Assembly: GCF_013340845.1 (NCBI RefSeq) | Contig: NZ_AP020335.1 | Span: 2,046,001-2,110,000 of the forward strand | Length of the DNA stretch: 64,000 nt | Direction of reading: 5' to 3' | From: Hydrogenovibrio marinus | Lineage (GTDB): Bacteria; Pseudomonadota; Gammaproteobacteria; Thiomicrospirales; Thiomicrospiraceae | Shown: positions 16,965-27,104 of the stretch, one piece after another | Numbering within the stretch: the first letter of the stretch is position 1 | Layout of the letters: every line of letters begins with the position of its first letter | Position numbers and translations under genes: made by a program | The notes under the pieces: model-generated | Database searches by the model: none | What the model was told of the DNA's origin: nothing | What the model saw: the letters and a program-made list of their open reading frames with translations, nothing else

Positions 16965-19166
16965 ATGATAAATTCCACTTTTCGTTCGATATTAAGACTG
17001 CTTTTGTTGTCTTTTGGATTATTCACACTCTCGGCAAATGCAAGCGCCGATGATGAACTTCTAGATGTTAACCAAGCATTTCAGCTGGCTACACCTGAAG
17101 TTAAAAGTGGCGAAATCGATCTTCACTGGACAATTGCCAAGGATTATCACCTATACAAACAACGCGTCTCCATTTCCTCAAATGATTTAAAACTGGGCAC
17201 ACCGACTTTCAGCCCTGCCGTCATCAAAGATGATGCTGTATTTGGTAAAACAGAAGTTTTCTTAAACAAACTGGATATCCAACAACCTTTCGAAGCGACC
17301 AAGCTTTCAAAAGCAACCATCACTGTAAAATACCAAGGCTGCGCCGACAAGCTGGGGGTTTGTTACCCACCGCAAACACGTCAAATTACAATTGACATCC
17401 CTGCCGCAAGTCGCTCTAACAGTTTGGGTAGTCTGAACGATATGTTGTCAGACAGCAATGATGATGGCGCTCTACTCCCAGCGGATAAAGCATTTGCCTT
17501 CTCTAGCCACCAAGATAGCAATGGAAACTTAGTTCTCACCTTTAAAGTAGCGAACGGATACCACCTTTACCAAAACAAGATTAAAGCATCTGTGTTAAAC
17601 GGCCCTGCTCAACTCGGCACACTAGAGCTACCTAAAGCAGAACCTAGCAATGATCCAGTATTTGGCGATACGTTGGTTTACAAAACGGATTTCGAAGCAA
17701 AACTTCCTGTTTCCAACTTAACGGCAAACAGCACGATTCAAATCACCTACCAAGGTTGCTCTGACTTGGCTGGCGTATGCTACCCGCCGGAGAAGAAACA
17801 AGTCACTCTTTCTGCAAACTCAGCAAGCGCGACAACTGCATCTTCGGCGACCAGTAATTCTGCTGCCCCAATCTCTGAAACGGATCAAATCACACAAACG
17901 CTACAACACAGCTCGGTATGGATTGTTATTGGTACTTTCTTCCTGTTTGGACTACTACTTTCCCTAACCCCTTGTGTGTTCCCGATGATCCCAATTCTAT
18001 CAAGCATCATCGTCGGTCAAGGCGACAGCTTAACCACTCGTAAAGCATTCATCATGTCACTGGTGTACGTATTGGCAATGTCTGTTACCTACACAGTTGC
18101 AGGCGTACTGGCTGGACTGTTTGGTGAAAACCTACAAGTCATGTTCCAAAACCCATGGATTATCGGCAGTTTCGCCCTAATCTTTGTTCTACTGTCATTC
18201 TCGATGTTTGGTTTCTACGAACTACAACTTCCTAGCGCCCTACAATCCAAAATCACAAACCTATCCAACAAACAACAAGGCGGTACGTTAACCGGTGTCG
18301 CGATCATGGGCTTCTTGTCCGCCTTGATTGTAGGGCCTTGTGTCGCACCACCACTAGCCGGAGCACTAATTTATATCGGTCAAACCGGTGATGCTCTACT
18401 AGGCGGTACGGCTCTATTTGCCATGAGCATCGGTATGGGCGTACCGCTACTGCTACTTGGAACGTCGGCCGGGAAACTACTACCGAAAGCAGGCATGTGG
18501 ATGGAAAATGTCAAAGCCGTATTTGGTGTATTGATGCTAGGGGTTGCCATCTGGATGGCAGACCGTATTCTTCCAGAAAGCGTCACCATGGTTCTTTGGG
18601 CAACGCTTCTGATGGGTTCTGCCATTTACCTTGGTGCGCTTGAACCAATCGGTGAAAAATCCGGCTGGTCAAAGCTGGCGAAATCCATCGGATTTATCCT
18701 TATGACTTACGGTGTCATCCTATTTATCGGCTTAGCTGGTGGCAGTAAAGATGCATTGCAACCTTTGAAAGTTTATCAAGGTGGTGCAGATGGCTCTTCT
18801 GCCGCCGCAGAACAACACCTGGCTTTTAAAAGAGTCGCCACACTTGACGAACTGAAGGCAGAAGTCGCCAAAGGGCAGCCTATCATGCTCGACTTCTATG
18901 CAGACTGGTGCGTTAGCTGCAAGGAAATGGAGAAATTCACATTTTCCGATCCAGGTATCATGCAACAACTTAAAGGTGTAACACTACTTCAAGCAGACGT
19001 AACCGCCAACAACGAGAACGATAAAGCGCTAATGAAAGCATTCGGCATTATCGGACCACCGGCCATCCTATTCTTCAAAGATGGTCAGGAAGCTAGACAA
19101 AGCCGTGTTATTGGCTTTCAAAAACCAGAACAGTTCTCAAAAAACATTCAAACCTCATTCAACTAA
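16965..19166 (+). CDS. dsbD: Thiol:disulfide interchange protein DsbD with duplicated N-terminal domain
   Basis: A 733-residue inner-membrane electron carrier that moves reducing power from cytoplasmic thioredoxin to periplasmic thiol proteins. After a signal peptide (about 1-27) there are two DsbD-alpha domains in tandem, each with its own redox Cys pair: C126/C133 in YQGCADKLGVCYPP and C265/C272 in YQGCSDLAGVCYPP. The membrane domain has C337 (LTPCVFP) and C459 (VGPCVAPP). The C-terminal thioredoxin-like domain carries WCVSC (C649, C652). E. coli DsbD is about 565 residues with a single alpha domain; the extra ~140 residues here are the duplicate. An inverted pair of the dispersed motif begins 5 nt after the stop. 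Confidence 0.92.
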   Translation: MINSTFRSILRLLLLSFGLFTLSANASADDELLDVNQAFQLATPEVKSGEIDLHWTIAKDYHLYKQRVSISSNDLKLGTPTFSPAVIKDDAVFGKTEVFLNKLDIQQPFEATKLSKATITVKYQGCADKLGVCYPPQTRQITIDIPAASRSNSLGSLNDMLSDSNDDGALLPADKAFAFSSHQDSNGNLVLTFKVANGYHLYQNKIKASVLNGPAQLGTLELPKAEPSNDPVFGDTLVYKTDFEAKLPVSNLTANSTIQITYQGCSDLAGVCYPPEKKQVTLSANSASATTASSATSNSAAPISETDQITQTLQHSSVWIVIGTFFLFGLLLSLTPCVFPMIPILSSIIVGQGDSLTTRKAFIMSLVYVLAMSVTYTVAGVLAGLFGENLQVMFQNPWIIGSFALIFVLLSFSMFGFYELQLPSALQSKITNLSNKQQGGTLTGVAIMGFLSALIVGPCVAPPLAGALIYIGQTGDALLGGTALFAMSIGMGVPLLLLGTSAGKLLPKAGMWMENVKAVFGVLMLGVAIWMADRILPESVTMVLWATLLMGSAIYLGALEPIGEKSGWSKLAKSIGFILMTYGVILFIGLAGGSKDALQPLKVYQGGADGSSAAAEQHLAFKRVATLDELKAEVAKGQPIMLDFYADWCVSCKEMEKFTFSDPGIMQQLKGVTLLQADVTANNENDKALMKAFGIIGPPAILFFKDGQEARQSRVIGFQKPEQFSKNIQTSFN

Positions 19167-19171
19167 AACAC

Positions 19172-19210
19172 CCCCAACCTGGTAGATTTTCAAAAATCTG
19201 CCAGGTTGGG
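19172..19210. repeat. Inverted pair of the dispersed motif after dsbD
   Basis: CCCCAACCTGGTAGATTTT (19172-19190) faces AAAATCTGCCAGGTTGGG (19193-19210), separated by two bases. The arms pair over 18 positions with one G-T type difference, giving a strong hairpin without a clean T-run. The left arm is identical to the copies inside purD and ubiJ. Confidence 0.85.
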
Positions 19211-19382
19211 ATCATGCTTTTTACCGACAAAATCCCCCTTCTTGTACTCAAACACCACTTTCAAAACATTTCACGCATTTTCAATAGACTTTTAACGAGT
19301 TTCGGTATCGTTTTTATTGATATTTAGGTATAATTTCAAAAATTTATAAACAACTTATTCTTCAAAATCCTAGGGTGTATTC

Positions 19383-19820
19383 ATGGCAAACATTTTGGTA
19401 CTGAACGGTCCCAACCTTAATATGCTTGGCAAGCGTGAACCTGAACATTACGGTAGACAAACCCTATCCGGCATTATCGAAGAACTTGAAACCTTGGCGG
19501 ATGAGTATGAAGTTCGTCTGCATCACTTCCAAAGCAATGCGGAACACGAACTGGTTGAGCGCGTACAAGAAGCATTGGATGAGAAAATTGATTTCATATT
19601 GATTAACCCCGCTGCTTTCACGCACACTAGCGTCGCACTTCGTGACGCAATGGCAACTGTCAAAATCCCATTTATTGAAATACACCTGTCAAATATTCAC
19701 AAACGTGAAGATTTTCGCCAGCACTCCTTCTTTTCAGACCTAGCGGAAGGTGTTATCGCAGGTTTAGGGCCAATCGGCTATCAATTGGCACTGGCTGCCG
19801 CAGTTGAAAAACTGAAATGA
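19383..19820 (+). CDS. aroQ: 3-dehydroquinate dehydratase, type II
   Basis: A 145-residue cytoplasmic enzyme of the shikimate pathway converting 3-dehydroquinate to 3-dehydroshikimate. Type II motifs are visible: [19 protein letters not shown] with R18 and catalytic Y23, [30 protein letters not shown], and [18 protein letters not shown] with the catalytic His. It leads the conserved aroQ-accB-accC cluster; accB follows after 57 nt. Confidence 0.95.
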   Translation: MANILVLNGPNLNMLGKREPEHYGRQTLSGIIEELETLADEYEVRLHHFQSNAEHELVERVQEALDEKIDFILINPAAFTHTSVALRDAMATVKIPFIEIHLSNIHKREDFRQHSFFSDLAEGVIAGLGPIGYQLALAAAVEKLK

Positions 19821-19877
19821 TATGACAACAGAATCACATGAACTTAATTTTAAATATTAATTAGAGGAACTCCGAAG

Positions 19878-20339
19878 ATGGACATTCGATCAATTCGCAA
19901 GCTTATCGAAATCGTAGAACAATCCGATATTGCCGAAATCGAAATTAAAGAAGGTGAACACAACATTCGCATTACACGTAGTCAGGAGCCTGTTTATATG
20001 CAAGCACCGACTATGGTACCTCAAGCAATGATGCACGCCCCAGCTCCTGCTGCCGCTGCACCAGTGCAAGAGCCTTCTGCTCCTGCCGCTGCGCCAGAAG
20101 TTTCTGGTCACAAAGTAGCATCTCCAATGGTCGGAACTTTCTACTCAGCACCTTCACCAGATGCCGCTGCTTTCGTTAAGGTCGGCGACAAAGTTTCTGA
20201 AGGCGACACGCTGTGTATTATCGAAGCGATGAAAATCATGAACCCAATCGAAGCGGATAAGTCTGGAACAGTCAAACAAGTATTGGTTCAGAACGCTGAA
20301 CCAGTTGAGTTTGGTCAAACTCTATTCGTTATTGAATAA
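19878..20339 (+). CDS. accB: Biotin carboxyl carrier protein of acetyl-CoA carboxylase
   Basis: A 153-residue acetyl-CoA carboxylase subunit. It consists of an N-terminal region, an Ala/Pro-rich linker (about 45-78), and a biotinyl domain. The biotin attachment site is K119 in EAMKIMN, and the thumb segment [13 protein letters not shown] is present. It carries carboxybiotin from AccC to the carboxyltransferase in fatty-acid synthesis. It has a good ribosome site (GAGGAAC) and accC follows after 20 nt. Confidence 0.95.
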   Translation: MDIRSIRKLIEIVEQSDIAEIEIKEGEHNIRITRSQEPVYMQAPTMVPQAMMHAPAPAAAAPVQEPSAPAAAPEVSGHKVASPMVGTFYSAPSPDAAAFVKVGDKVSEGDTLCIIEAMKIMNPIEADKSGTVKQVLVQNAEPVEFGQTLFVIE

Positions 20340-20359
20340 TCAGACTCCGCGGAGAAGCT

Positions 20360-21709
20360 ATGATTGAAAAAATACTAATCGCGAACCGTGGTGAAATCGC
20401 CCTTCGCGTCTTACGTGCCTGCAAAGAAATGGGCATTAAGACCGTTGCGGTTCATTCCACCGCTGACGCTAACTTAAAACACGTCCTCCTTGCGGATGAG
20501 TCTGTCTGTATCGGGCCTGCACCTTCTTCAGAAAGTTATTTGAACGTTCCTGCCATCATTGCAGCGGCAGAGATTACCGACGCAGAAGCCATCCACCCAG
20601 GCTATGGTTTCCTATCAGAAAACGCAGACTTTGCAGAGCGCGTTGAGGAAAGTGGTTTTGTCTTCATCGGCCCTAAAGCCGAAACTATCCGCATCATGGG
20701 TGACAAAGTTTCTGCCATTAAAGCAATGGTTGCAGCTGGCGTTCCTACTGTTCCGGGTTCAGGCGGACCTTTGGGCGACAATGATGACGAAAACAAACGC
20801 ATGGCAAAAGAAATTGGCTACCCAATCATCATCAAAGCATCCGGCGGTGGCGGTGGGCGCGGTATGCGCGTGGTTCATACTGAGGCCAACCTGATTAAAT
20901 CCATCCAGTTGACCAAATCAGAAGCGGGTAGCTTCTTTGGCAACCCAGAAGTTTATATGGAGAAATTCCTAGAAAACCCTCGCCACATCGAAATTCAGGT
21001 ATTGGCTGACGGTCAAGGAAATGCTGTCCATCTTGGCGAGCGTGATTGTTCCATGCAACGTCGCCATCAAAAAGTGGTCGAAGAAGCTCCGGCACCAGGC
21101 ATTACCGATGAACAACGCAATAGAATCGGTACTGCTTGCGTAAACGCTTGTATTGAAATCGGCTACCGTGGCGCGGGAACGTTTGAGTTCCTATATGAAA
21201 ATGGCGAGTTTTATTTCATCGAAATGAACACTCGTCTTCAGGTAGAACACCCAGTCACAGAACAAGTAACTGGTGTCGACTTAGTTAAAGAACAAATCAA
21301 AATCGCTATGGGTGAACCTTTGTCGCTTAGACAAGAAGACATTGAAATTCGTGGTCATGCGATTGAATGCCGTATCAACGCGGAAAACCCTGCGAAAAAC
21401 TTCATTCCTTCCCCAGGCACAATCGACAGATTGCACTTGGCTGGTGGATTAGGCGTTCGTTGGGATTCCCACATTTATACAGGCTATCCGGTTCCGCCAA
21501 ATTACGATTCCATGATTGGAAAACTGATTTGCTACGGTAATGATCGCCAAACGGCTATCAGCCGCATGGATGTTGCCCTTCAAGAACTGATTATCAAAGG
21601 GATTGAAACCAATATCCACATGCAACGCGAAATCATGAACGATGCTGGCTTCTGCGAAGGTGGACAAAACATCCATTACTTAGAGCATAGATTAGAACAC
21701 CTAGTTTAA
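20360..21709 (+). CDS. accC: Biotin carboxylase subunit of acetyl-CoA carboxylase
   Basis: A 449-residue ATP-grasp enzyme that carboxylates biotin on AccB using bicarbonate and ATP. The start [20 protein letters not shown], the glycine-rich ATP loop ([12 protein letters not shown]), [23 protein letters not shown] (split across the active site) and [16 protein letters not shown] are all intact. Length equals the E. coli enzyme. A long hairpin terminator separates it from prmA. Confidence 0.96.
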   Translation: MIEKILIANRGEIALRVLRACKEMGIKTVAVHSTADANLKHVLLADESVCIGPAPSSESYLNVPAIIAAAEITDAEAIHPGYGFLSENADFAERVEESGFVFIGPKAETIRIMGDKVSAIKAMVAAGVPTVPGSGGPLGDNDDENKRMAKEIGYPIIIKASGGGGGRGMRVVHTEANLIKSIQLTKSEAGSFFGNPEVYMEKFLENPRHIEIQVLADGQGNAVHLGERDCSMQRRHQKVVEEAPAPGITDEQRNRIGTACVNACIEIGYRGAGTFEFLYENGEFYFIEMNTRLQVEHPVTEQVTGVDLVKEQIKIAMGEPLSLRQEDIEIRGHAIECRINAENPAKNFIPSPGTIDRLHLAGGLGVRWDSHIYTGYPVPPNYDSMIGKLICYGNDRQTAISRMDVALQELIIKGIETNIHMQREIMNDAGFCEGGQNIHYLEHRLEHLV

Positions 21710-21730
21710 CCTCTAGCGATTGATTTCAAT

Positions 21731-21770
21731 AACCACGGAAGGTGCTGATTGCACTTACCCGTGGTTTTTT
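21731..21770 (+). terminator. Rho-independent terminator after accC
   Basis: Outer stem AACCACGG / CCGTGGTT and inner stem AAGGTGC / GCACTT with a short loop, followed by a T-run. Confidence 0.85.
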
Positions 21771-21809
21771 CGTTTTAGAAATCTTAAAAAGACCTTTTAG
21801 GAAATATAA

Positions 21810-22685
21810 ATGGCTTGGATACAAATCAACCTCACCGTCGAAGAAAAATTGGCTGAACCTTTATCGGATGCATTTATGGAAGCCAATGCCGCTTCAGTGA
21901 CGTTTATCGATGCCGAAGATCGTCCGATTTATGAACCGGAACTGGGAACCACCCCAATTTGGCAACAAACAACCGTACAAGCACTATTTGATGCCGAAGT
22001 TGAAGTTCAACCTATCCTAAACTTGGTCACTTCCATTGTTCCAGAACTCAAAGATGCAACTTTCAAAGTTGAAGTCCTTGAAGATAAAGATTGGATTCGT
22101 GCTTGGATGGATCAGTTTCAACCGATGCAATTTGGCGACAAGCTATGGATTATCCCTAGCTGGTGTGAAGCGCCACAACCTGATGCCGCCAACTTGATGC
22201 TGGATCCAGGAATGGCATTTGGCACAGGTACCCACCCCACTACAGCCATGTGTTTAACTTGGTTGGATGCAAACCCACCTATGGGTAAAACCGTTATTGA
22301 TTATGGCTGTGGTTCCGGCATTTTAGCTCTGGCTGCGTCAAAGCTTGGCGCTGTAGAAGTGAAAGGCACAGATATTGACCCGCAAGCCATTACTGCCAGT
22401 GAACAAAACGCTGAACGAAATAATGCCCATATTGCATTTGCTTTAGTAAAAGACTTTGAATCCGAGCCTGCAGATGTTCTGGTTGCCAATATCCTTGCCG
22501 GCCCGCTTAAGGAGCTGTCCCCAGAGTTTCATCGTTTAACGAAACCACAAGGTACATTAGTGTTGTCAGGCATTTTAACCACGCAAGCCAATGACTTAAT
22601 TGCGCATTACGAATCTATCGGCTTCCGTTTGCAAGAACACCACCAACAGGAAGAATGGACGCAACTGGCTTTTCAAAAGCACTAA
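21810..22685 (+). CDS. prmA: Ribosomal protein L11 methyltransferase
   Basis: A 291-residue cytoplasmic enzyme that trimethylates ribosomal protein L11 using S-adenosylmethionine. An N-terminal substrate-recognition domain (1-60) leads to the SAM-binding domain. That domain has LDPGMAFGTGTHPTT, the SAM loop DYGCGSGILALAASKLGA and VLVANILAGPL, whose NxxA/L motif is typical of PrmA. It lies in its usual place between accC and dusB. Confidence 0.94.
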   Translation: MAWIQINLTVEEKLAEPLSDAFMEANAASVTFIDAEDRPIYEPELGTTPIWQQTTVQALFDAEVEVQPILNLVTSIVPELKDATFKVEVLEDKDWIRAWMDQFQPMQFGDKLWIIPSWCEAPQPDAANLMLDPGMAFGTGTHPTTAMCLTWLDANPPMGKTVIDYGCGSGILALAASKLGAVEVKGTDIDPQAITASEQNAERNNAHIAFALVKDFESEPADVLVANILAGPLKELSPEFHRLTKPQGTLVLSGILTTQANDLIAHYESIGFRLQEHHQQEEWTQLAFQKH

Positions 22686-22709
22686 GCAACCAACTCAAAA
22701 CCAACAGCC

Positions 22710-23690
22710 ATGACCAACTCCTTCATCTCGACTATCCGCCTCCAAACTACTGGCAAACCCATGCTAGCACTTGCCCCCATGGCTGGTGTAACCGACAGAG
22801 TGTTTAGGGATATTGCTCGTGCATTAGGTGCGGATTATGCTGTTTCGGAAATGGTGGCGTCCAAAAAGGAGTTATGGAAGTCTGCCAAATCATCCAGCCG
22901 TCATGCTGACGAAAGCGAAGAATCACCCCGCATCGTTCAACTGCTGGGAACTGACCCGGAAGAATTGTCAGAAGCGGCAAAATGGCAACAAGACAAAGGG
23001 GCTCAAGTCATTGACCTCAACATGGGCTGCCCTGCGAAGAAGGTTTGTGATGTTGCCGCCGGTTCAGCATTATTGGCTTACCCTGAACGCGTACAAGCCA
23101 TTTTTGAAACCGTACGAAAATCGGTCGACTTGCCGGTGACAGTTAAAATCCGCACCGGCACATCACCGGAAAATAAAAACGCGTTGGAAATCGCCAAACT
23201 GGCGGAAGCTTGCGGACTTTCTGCCATCACCATTCACGGTCGCACTCGCGCAGATAAATTCAATGGCAAAGCTGAATATGACACCATTCGAGAAGTGAAG
23301 TCCTCTGTCTCGATTCCGGTCATTGCGAATGGTGATATTTGCACCCCCGAGGATGCTGATTTTGTATTAAAATATACGCTTTGCGATGGCATCATGATAG
23401 GACGCGCTGCCCAAGGTAACCCTTGGTTATTTAAGCAGATTTCCCACTATCTTGACACGCAAACGCTATTGGAAAAGCCTGCTCTGTCTGAAATAGAAAC
23501 AGTCGTCATGCAACATTTGAACGGTCTTTATCAGCTATATGGAGAAATACAAGGGCACCGCATAGCTAGAAAACATATAGGCTGGTACAGCCAACATCTT
23601 ACTAACGGCACCGAACTTAGAAAACAATTTAACCAACTAAGTAGCGCTCAAGCACAGCTTGGGTTAGTAGAAGAGTTTTTTAAACCATGA
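22710..23690 (+). CDS. dusB: tRNA-dihydrouridine synthase B
   Basis: A 326-residue FMN-dependent enzyme that reduces U17 in tRNA. It is a TIM barrel with LALAPMAGVTDRVFRDIAR at the N-terminus, NMGCPAKKV with catalytic C107, TVKIRTG, TIHGRTR and the phosphate-binding stretch VIANGDI / GIMIGRAAQGNPW. A start at the in-frame ATG 22761 would remove 17 residues, but the longer form is close to family length. The stop codon overlaps the fis start by ATGA, the conserved dusB-fis coupling. Confidence 0.94.
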   Translation: MTNSFISTIRLQTTGKPMLALAPMAGVTDRVFRDIARALGADYAVSEMVASKKELWKSAKSSSRHADESEESPRIVQLLGTDPEELSEAAKWQQDKGAQVIDLNMGCPAKKVCDVAAGSALLAYPERVQAIFETVRKSVDLPVTVKIRTGTSPENKNALEIAKLAEACGLSAITIHGRTRADKFNGKAEYDTIREVKSSVSIPVIANGDICTPEDADFVLKYTLCDGIMIGRAAQGNPWLFKQISHYLDTQTLLEKPALSEIETVVMQHLNGLYQLYGEIQGHRIARKHIGWYSQHLTNGTELRKQFNQLSSAQAQLGLVEEFFKP

Positions 23691-23944
23691 CTTCATTTAA
23701 TGAAAAACAGCATAGCTCTTTAAGCGATCACGTCACCACGACACTAGATGCTTATTTCAAAACTCTGCAAGAAGAAGTGCCTTCAGATGTTTACCAGCTC
23801 GTCATCGGGCAAGTTGAAAAACCGATGATCGAATATATTTTGAATCACACTGAATACAATCAGAGCAAGGCGGCAGATATCCTCGGCATCAACCGAAACA
23901 CCTTGAGAAAAAAGATTCAAACCTACCAGATTTCAAAAGCTTAA
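23687..23944 (+). CDS. fis: DNA-binding protein Fis
   Basis: An 85-residue nucleoid protein that bends DNA and acts in rRNA transcription and recombination. The C-terminal helix-turn-helix reads NQSKAADILGINRNTLRKKI, nearly the family consensus. It is a little shorter than E. coli Fis (98) because the N-terminal arm is reduced. It starts inside dusB (ATGA overlap), so translation is coupled. Confidence 0.93.
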   Translation: MTSFNEKQHSSLSDHVTTTLDAYFKTLQEEVPSDVYQLVIGQVEKPMIEYILNHTEYNQSKAADILGINRNTLRKKIQTYQISKA

Positions 23945-23977
23945 ATTTTTAATGTTACTTAACTTCGGAGAAAAACT

Positions 23978-25540
23978 ATGAAACCTGTTCGCCGCGCGCT
24001 TATCAGTGTGTCCGACAAAACCGGCATTTTGGAATTTGCCCAATCACTCAGTTCTATGGGGGTTGCCATCCTGTCTACAGGAGGAACTTATAAAGTTCTG
24101 TCGGAAGCAGGCTTACCTGTTACGGAGGTTTCCGAATATACCGGCTTTCCAGAAATGATGGATGGTCGTGTTAAGACATTACACCCTAAAATTCACGGTG
24201 GATTGCTAGGCCGTCGTGGTACGGACGATGCCATCATGAACGAGCACGGCATTGACCCAATCGATATGGTGGTTGTAAACCTCTATCCTTTTGAAGCAAC
24301 TGTTGCTAAAGCGGATTGCTCTTTGGAAGACGCTGTTGAAAACATCGACATCGGTGGTCCAACCATGTTGCGCTCTGCTGCTAAAAACCATAAAGACGTT
24401 GCTGTTGTAACAGACCCAGCTGACTACTCGCGCATCCTTGAAGAACTGTCTGCAAACAATGGTCAACTTAGCCATGCGACTCGTTTTGATTTGGCGATCA
24501 AAACGTTTGAACAAACGGCTCGTTATGACGGTGCCATCGCAAACTATTTCGGCACCATGTTTACCGACAATGCTGAAGACAAATTCCCTCGCACCTACTC
24601 AACGCAATTTGTTAAGAAGCAAAGCATGCGTTATGGCGAAAACCCTCACCAAGCAGCAGCTTTCTATACCGAGCGCAACCCGACTGAAGCCTCTATTTCT
24701 ACTGCAACCCAAATCCAAGGAAAAGAACTTTCCTTCAACAATATCGCTGATACCGATGCGGCACTGGAATTGGTAAAAACCTTTGACAACACGGCTTGCG
24801 TTATCGTCAAGCATGCAAACCCTTGTGGTGTTGCAGTTGGTAACAGCCTATTTGAAGCTTACGATCGCGCTTATAAAACCGACCCAACTTCTGCATTTGG
24901 CGGCATCATCGCTTTCAACCGTGAGCTGGATGCTGAAACCGCTAAAGCGATTGTTGACCGTCAATTCGTTGAAGTCATCATTGCACCAAGCGTTTCCAAG
25001 GAAGCCGAAGCGGCCGTTGCCAGCAAGCAAAACGTCCGTCTATTAGCATGTGGCGAATTGGGGGCTCAACAGGCAGCTTACGATTACAAACGTGTCACAG
25101 GTGGTTTATTGGTTCAAGACCGCGATTTAGGTAGCGTGACTGAAGCAGACTTGAAAGTCGTGACTGAGCGTGCGCCAACTCAACAAGAAATGGCAGACTT
25201 ACTATTCGCTTGGAAAGTAGCTAAATACGTTAAGTCGAATGCCATCGTCTATGTGAAAGACGGCATGACTATTGGTGTAGGCGCAGGACAAATGAGCCGC
25301 GTTTACTCTGCTAAAATCGCTGGTATCAAAGCAGCGGACGAAGGTTTGGAAGTCCCTGGTTCAGTCATGGCTTCTGATGCTTTCTTCCCTTTCCGTGACG
25401 GTATTGATGCGGCAGCGGCGGCAGGGATTACCGCGGTCATCCACCCAGGCGGATCTATGCGCGATCAGGAAGTAATCGATGCCGCTAACGAACATGGCAT
25501 TGCAATGGTGTTTACCGGCATGCGCCACTTCAAACATTAA
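23978..25540 (+). CDS. purH: Bifunctional AICAR transformylase / IMP cyclohydrolase
   Basis: A 520-residue enzyme for the last two steps of de novo IMP synthesis. The N-terminal cyclohydrolase (MGS-like) domain has [39 protein letters not shown]. The C-terminal AICARFT domain has [14 protein letters not shown] and the catalytic KHANPCGVA motif. Both domains are complete. It follows fis by 33 nt with a GGAG ribosome site, and its stop codon lies at the left edge of a 124-bp palindrome. Confidence 0.96.
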   Translation: MKPVRRALISVSDKTGILEFAQSLSSMGVAILSTGGTYKVLSEAGLPVTEVSEYTGFPEMMDGRVKTLHPKIHGGLLGRRGTDDAIMNEHGIDPIDMVVVNLYPFEATVAKADCSLEDAVENIDIGGPTMLRSAAKNHKDVAVVTDPADYSRILEELSANNGQLSHATRFDLAIKTFEQTARYDGAIANYFGTMFTDNAEDKFPRTYSTQFVKKQSMRYGENPHQAAAFYTERNPTEASISTATQIQGKELSFNNIADTDAALELVKTFDNTACVIVKHANPCGVAVGNSLFEAYDRAYKTDPTSAFGGIIAFNRELDAETAKAIVDRQFVEVIIAPSVSKEAEAAVASKQNVRLLACGELGAQQAAYDYKRVTGGLLVQDRDLGSVTEADLKVVTERAPTQQEMADLLFAWKVAKYVKSNAIVYVKDGMTIGVGAGQMSRVYSAKIAGIKAADEGLEVPGSVMASDAFFPFRDGIDAAAAAGITAVIHPGGSMRDQEVIDAANEHGIAMVFTGMRHFKH

Positions 25541-25660
25541 AATGGCTTGTTTACTTGATTTCTTTGTTGGACAGTAAACTTCCGGTGCTCATGTACTCAA
25601 AAGTACACTCCGCTCCGGTTTTACTGCCCGCCGCGAACTCAAGCAAAACGCTCATTTTAA
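25537..25660. repeat. 124-bp imperfect palindrome filling the purH-purD gap
   Basis: The left end (from TTAAAATGG at 25537) mirrors the right end (CGCTCATTTTAA ending 25660). TTGTTTACTTGA mirrors TCAAGCAAAACG. Inner arms CAGTAAACTTCCGG and CCGGTTTTACTG flank a GTAC / GTAC centre. The element starts on the purH stop codon and could be a miniature inverted-repeat element or an mRNA-processing hairpin. No T-run follows. Confidence 0.7.
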
Positions 25661-25707
25661 AATAGAAAATAAACAAATTTCTAACTCGGAAGAGAGAGTC
25701 AAAAATA

Positions 25708-27009
25708 ATGAATGTATTAGTTATCGGAAGTGGTGGTCGTGAACACGCCCTGGCATGGAAATCGGCGCAATCAAACAAAGTGGCTAAAGTCTTTGTTGCA
25801 CCAGGCAATGCTGGAACCGCACTTGAACCTAAGTTGGAAAACGTCAATATTGCTGTTGAAGACATCCCCAACCTGGTAGATTTTGCTCAAAATAACGACA
25901 TCGCTTTGACGATCGTCGGCCCTGAAGTGCCATTGGTATTGGGTGTGGTTGATGCTTTTGAAGCGGCTGGCTTGAAATGTTTCGGCCCATCAAAAGGTGC
26001 GGCACAATTAGAAGGCTCAAAAGCTTTCTCCAAAGATTTCTTGGCAAAGCACAATATTCCAACTGCGGACTACCAAGTTTTCACTGAAATCCCACCTGCT
26101 ATCGAATATATTGAGAAAATGGGGGCACCAATCGTCATCAAGGCAGACGGTTTGGCTGCGGGTAAAGGCGTTATCCTTGCGCAAACCAATGAAGAAGCCA
26201 TTGCCGCTGTCGAGGACATGCTGGCGGGGAACAAGTTTGGTGACGCGGGCGCTCGTGTCGTTATTGAAGAGTTCCTATTTGGTGAAGAAGCCAGCTTTAT
26301 CGTCATGGCAGATGGAAAAAACATCCTGCCAATGGCAACCTCTCAAGACCACAAAGCACGTAACAATGGTGATACAGGCCCAAATACTGGCGGAATGGGG
26401 GCTTACACGCCTGCACCAGTCGTGACTCGTGACGTGCACGATCGCATCATGAAAGAAGTCATTGAGCCGACTATTGAAGGCATGGCAAAAGACGGCTTGC
26501 CTTACACAGGCTTTTTGTATGCGGGCGTCATGATCTCTCCTGATGGAGCACCAAAAGTATTGGAATTCAACTGCCGTTTCGGAGACCCTGAAACGCAGCC
26601 GATTATGATGCGTCTTCAGTCTGACCTGAATGAACTTTGTCTTGCTGCGTTAGACAAGCGCTTGAACGAAGTAACCGCAAAATGGGATTTCCGTGCAGCA
26701 CTTGGCGTTGTCATGGCGGCAGGCGGTTACCCTGATGATTACCGCAAAGGAGATGTCATCAAAGGTTTGAATTCTGACGTGATTAAAAATGCAGCAGACA
26801 TCAAAGTCTTCCACGCGGGTACAACCACTAATGAAAATGGTGATGTGGTCACCGCGGGTGGTCGTGTCTTATGTGTCACCGCCCTCGGTGAAAACGTGAC
26901 TGAAGCTCAAAAACGTGCCTATATCGGTTTAAACCAAATCCAGTGGGATGATGTTTACTACCGTACAGATATCGGTCACAGAGCCATTAGCAGAGAATCC
27001 ATCAGCTAG
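25708..27009 (+). CDS. purD: Phosphoribosylamine-glycine ligase
   Basis: A 433-residue ATP-grasp enzyme joining 5-phosphoribosylamine and glycine in purine synthesis. It begins MNVLVIGSGGREHALAWK and continues with TIVGPEVPL, the ATP-grasp loop IKADGLAAGKGVILA, and FNCRFGDPETQPIM. The segment IPNLVDFAQ (about residues 53-61) is encoded by a full copy of the dispersed 19-bp motif (25866-25884). Alignment from memory to E. coli PurD (IPALLDFAQ) shows no added residues. It is the last gene of the purine pair, with a terminator after it. Confidence 0.95.
   Translation: MNVLVIGSGGREHALAWKSAQSNKVAKVFVAPGNAGTALEPKLENVNIAVEDIPNLVDFAQNNDIALTIVGPEVPLVLGVVDAFEAAGLKCFGPSKGAAQLEGSKAFSKDFLAKHNIPTADYQVFTEIPPAIEYIEKMGAPIVIKADGLAAGKGVILAQTNEEAIAAVEDMLAGNKFGDAGARVVIEEFLFGEEASFIVMADGKNILPMATSQDHKARNNGDTGPNTGGMGAYTPAPVVTRDVHDRIMKEVIEPTIEGMAKDGLPYTGFLYAGVMISPDGAPKVLEFNCRFGDPETQPIMMRLQSDLNELCLAALDKRLNEVTAKWDFRAALGVVMAAGGYPDDYRKGDVIKGLNSDVIKNAADIKVFHAGTTTNENGDVVTAGGRVLCVTALGENVTEAQKRAYIGLNQIQWDDVYYRTDIGHRAISRESIS
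25866..25884 (+). repeat. Dispersed 19-bp motif inside purD
   Basis: CCCCAACCTGGTAGATTTT is read as Pro-Asn-Leu-Val-Asp-Phe. It is identical to the left arm after dsbD and to the complement of the ubiJ copy. Confidence 0.8.
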
Positions 27010-27054
27010 TCAGACCTAACTCAAGGATTGACTTAAGCGATTCAACGCTAGAAA

Positions 27055-27088
27055 CAAAAAAGGCAACCAACTGGTTGCCTTTTCTTTT
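27055..27088. terminator. Bidirectional terminator between purD and the CopD-like gene
   Basis: Stem AGGCAACCA / TGGTTGCCT is flanked by A-run and T-run tracts, so it serves both convergent genes. Confidence 0.85.
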
Positions 27089-27104
27089 TGTTAAAACACA
27101 CCCC

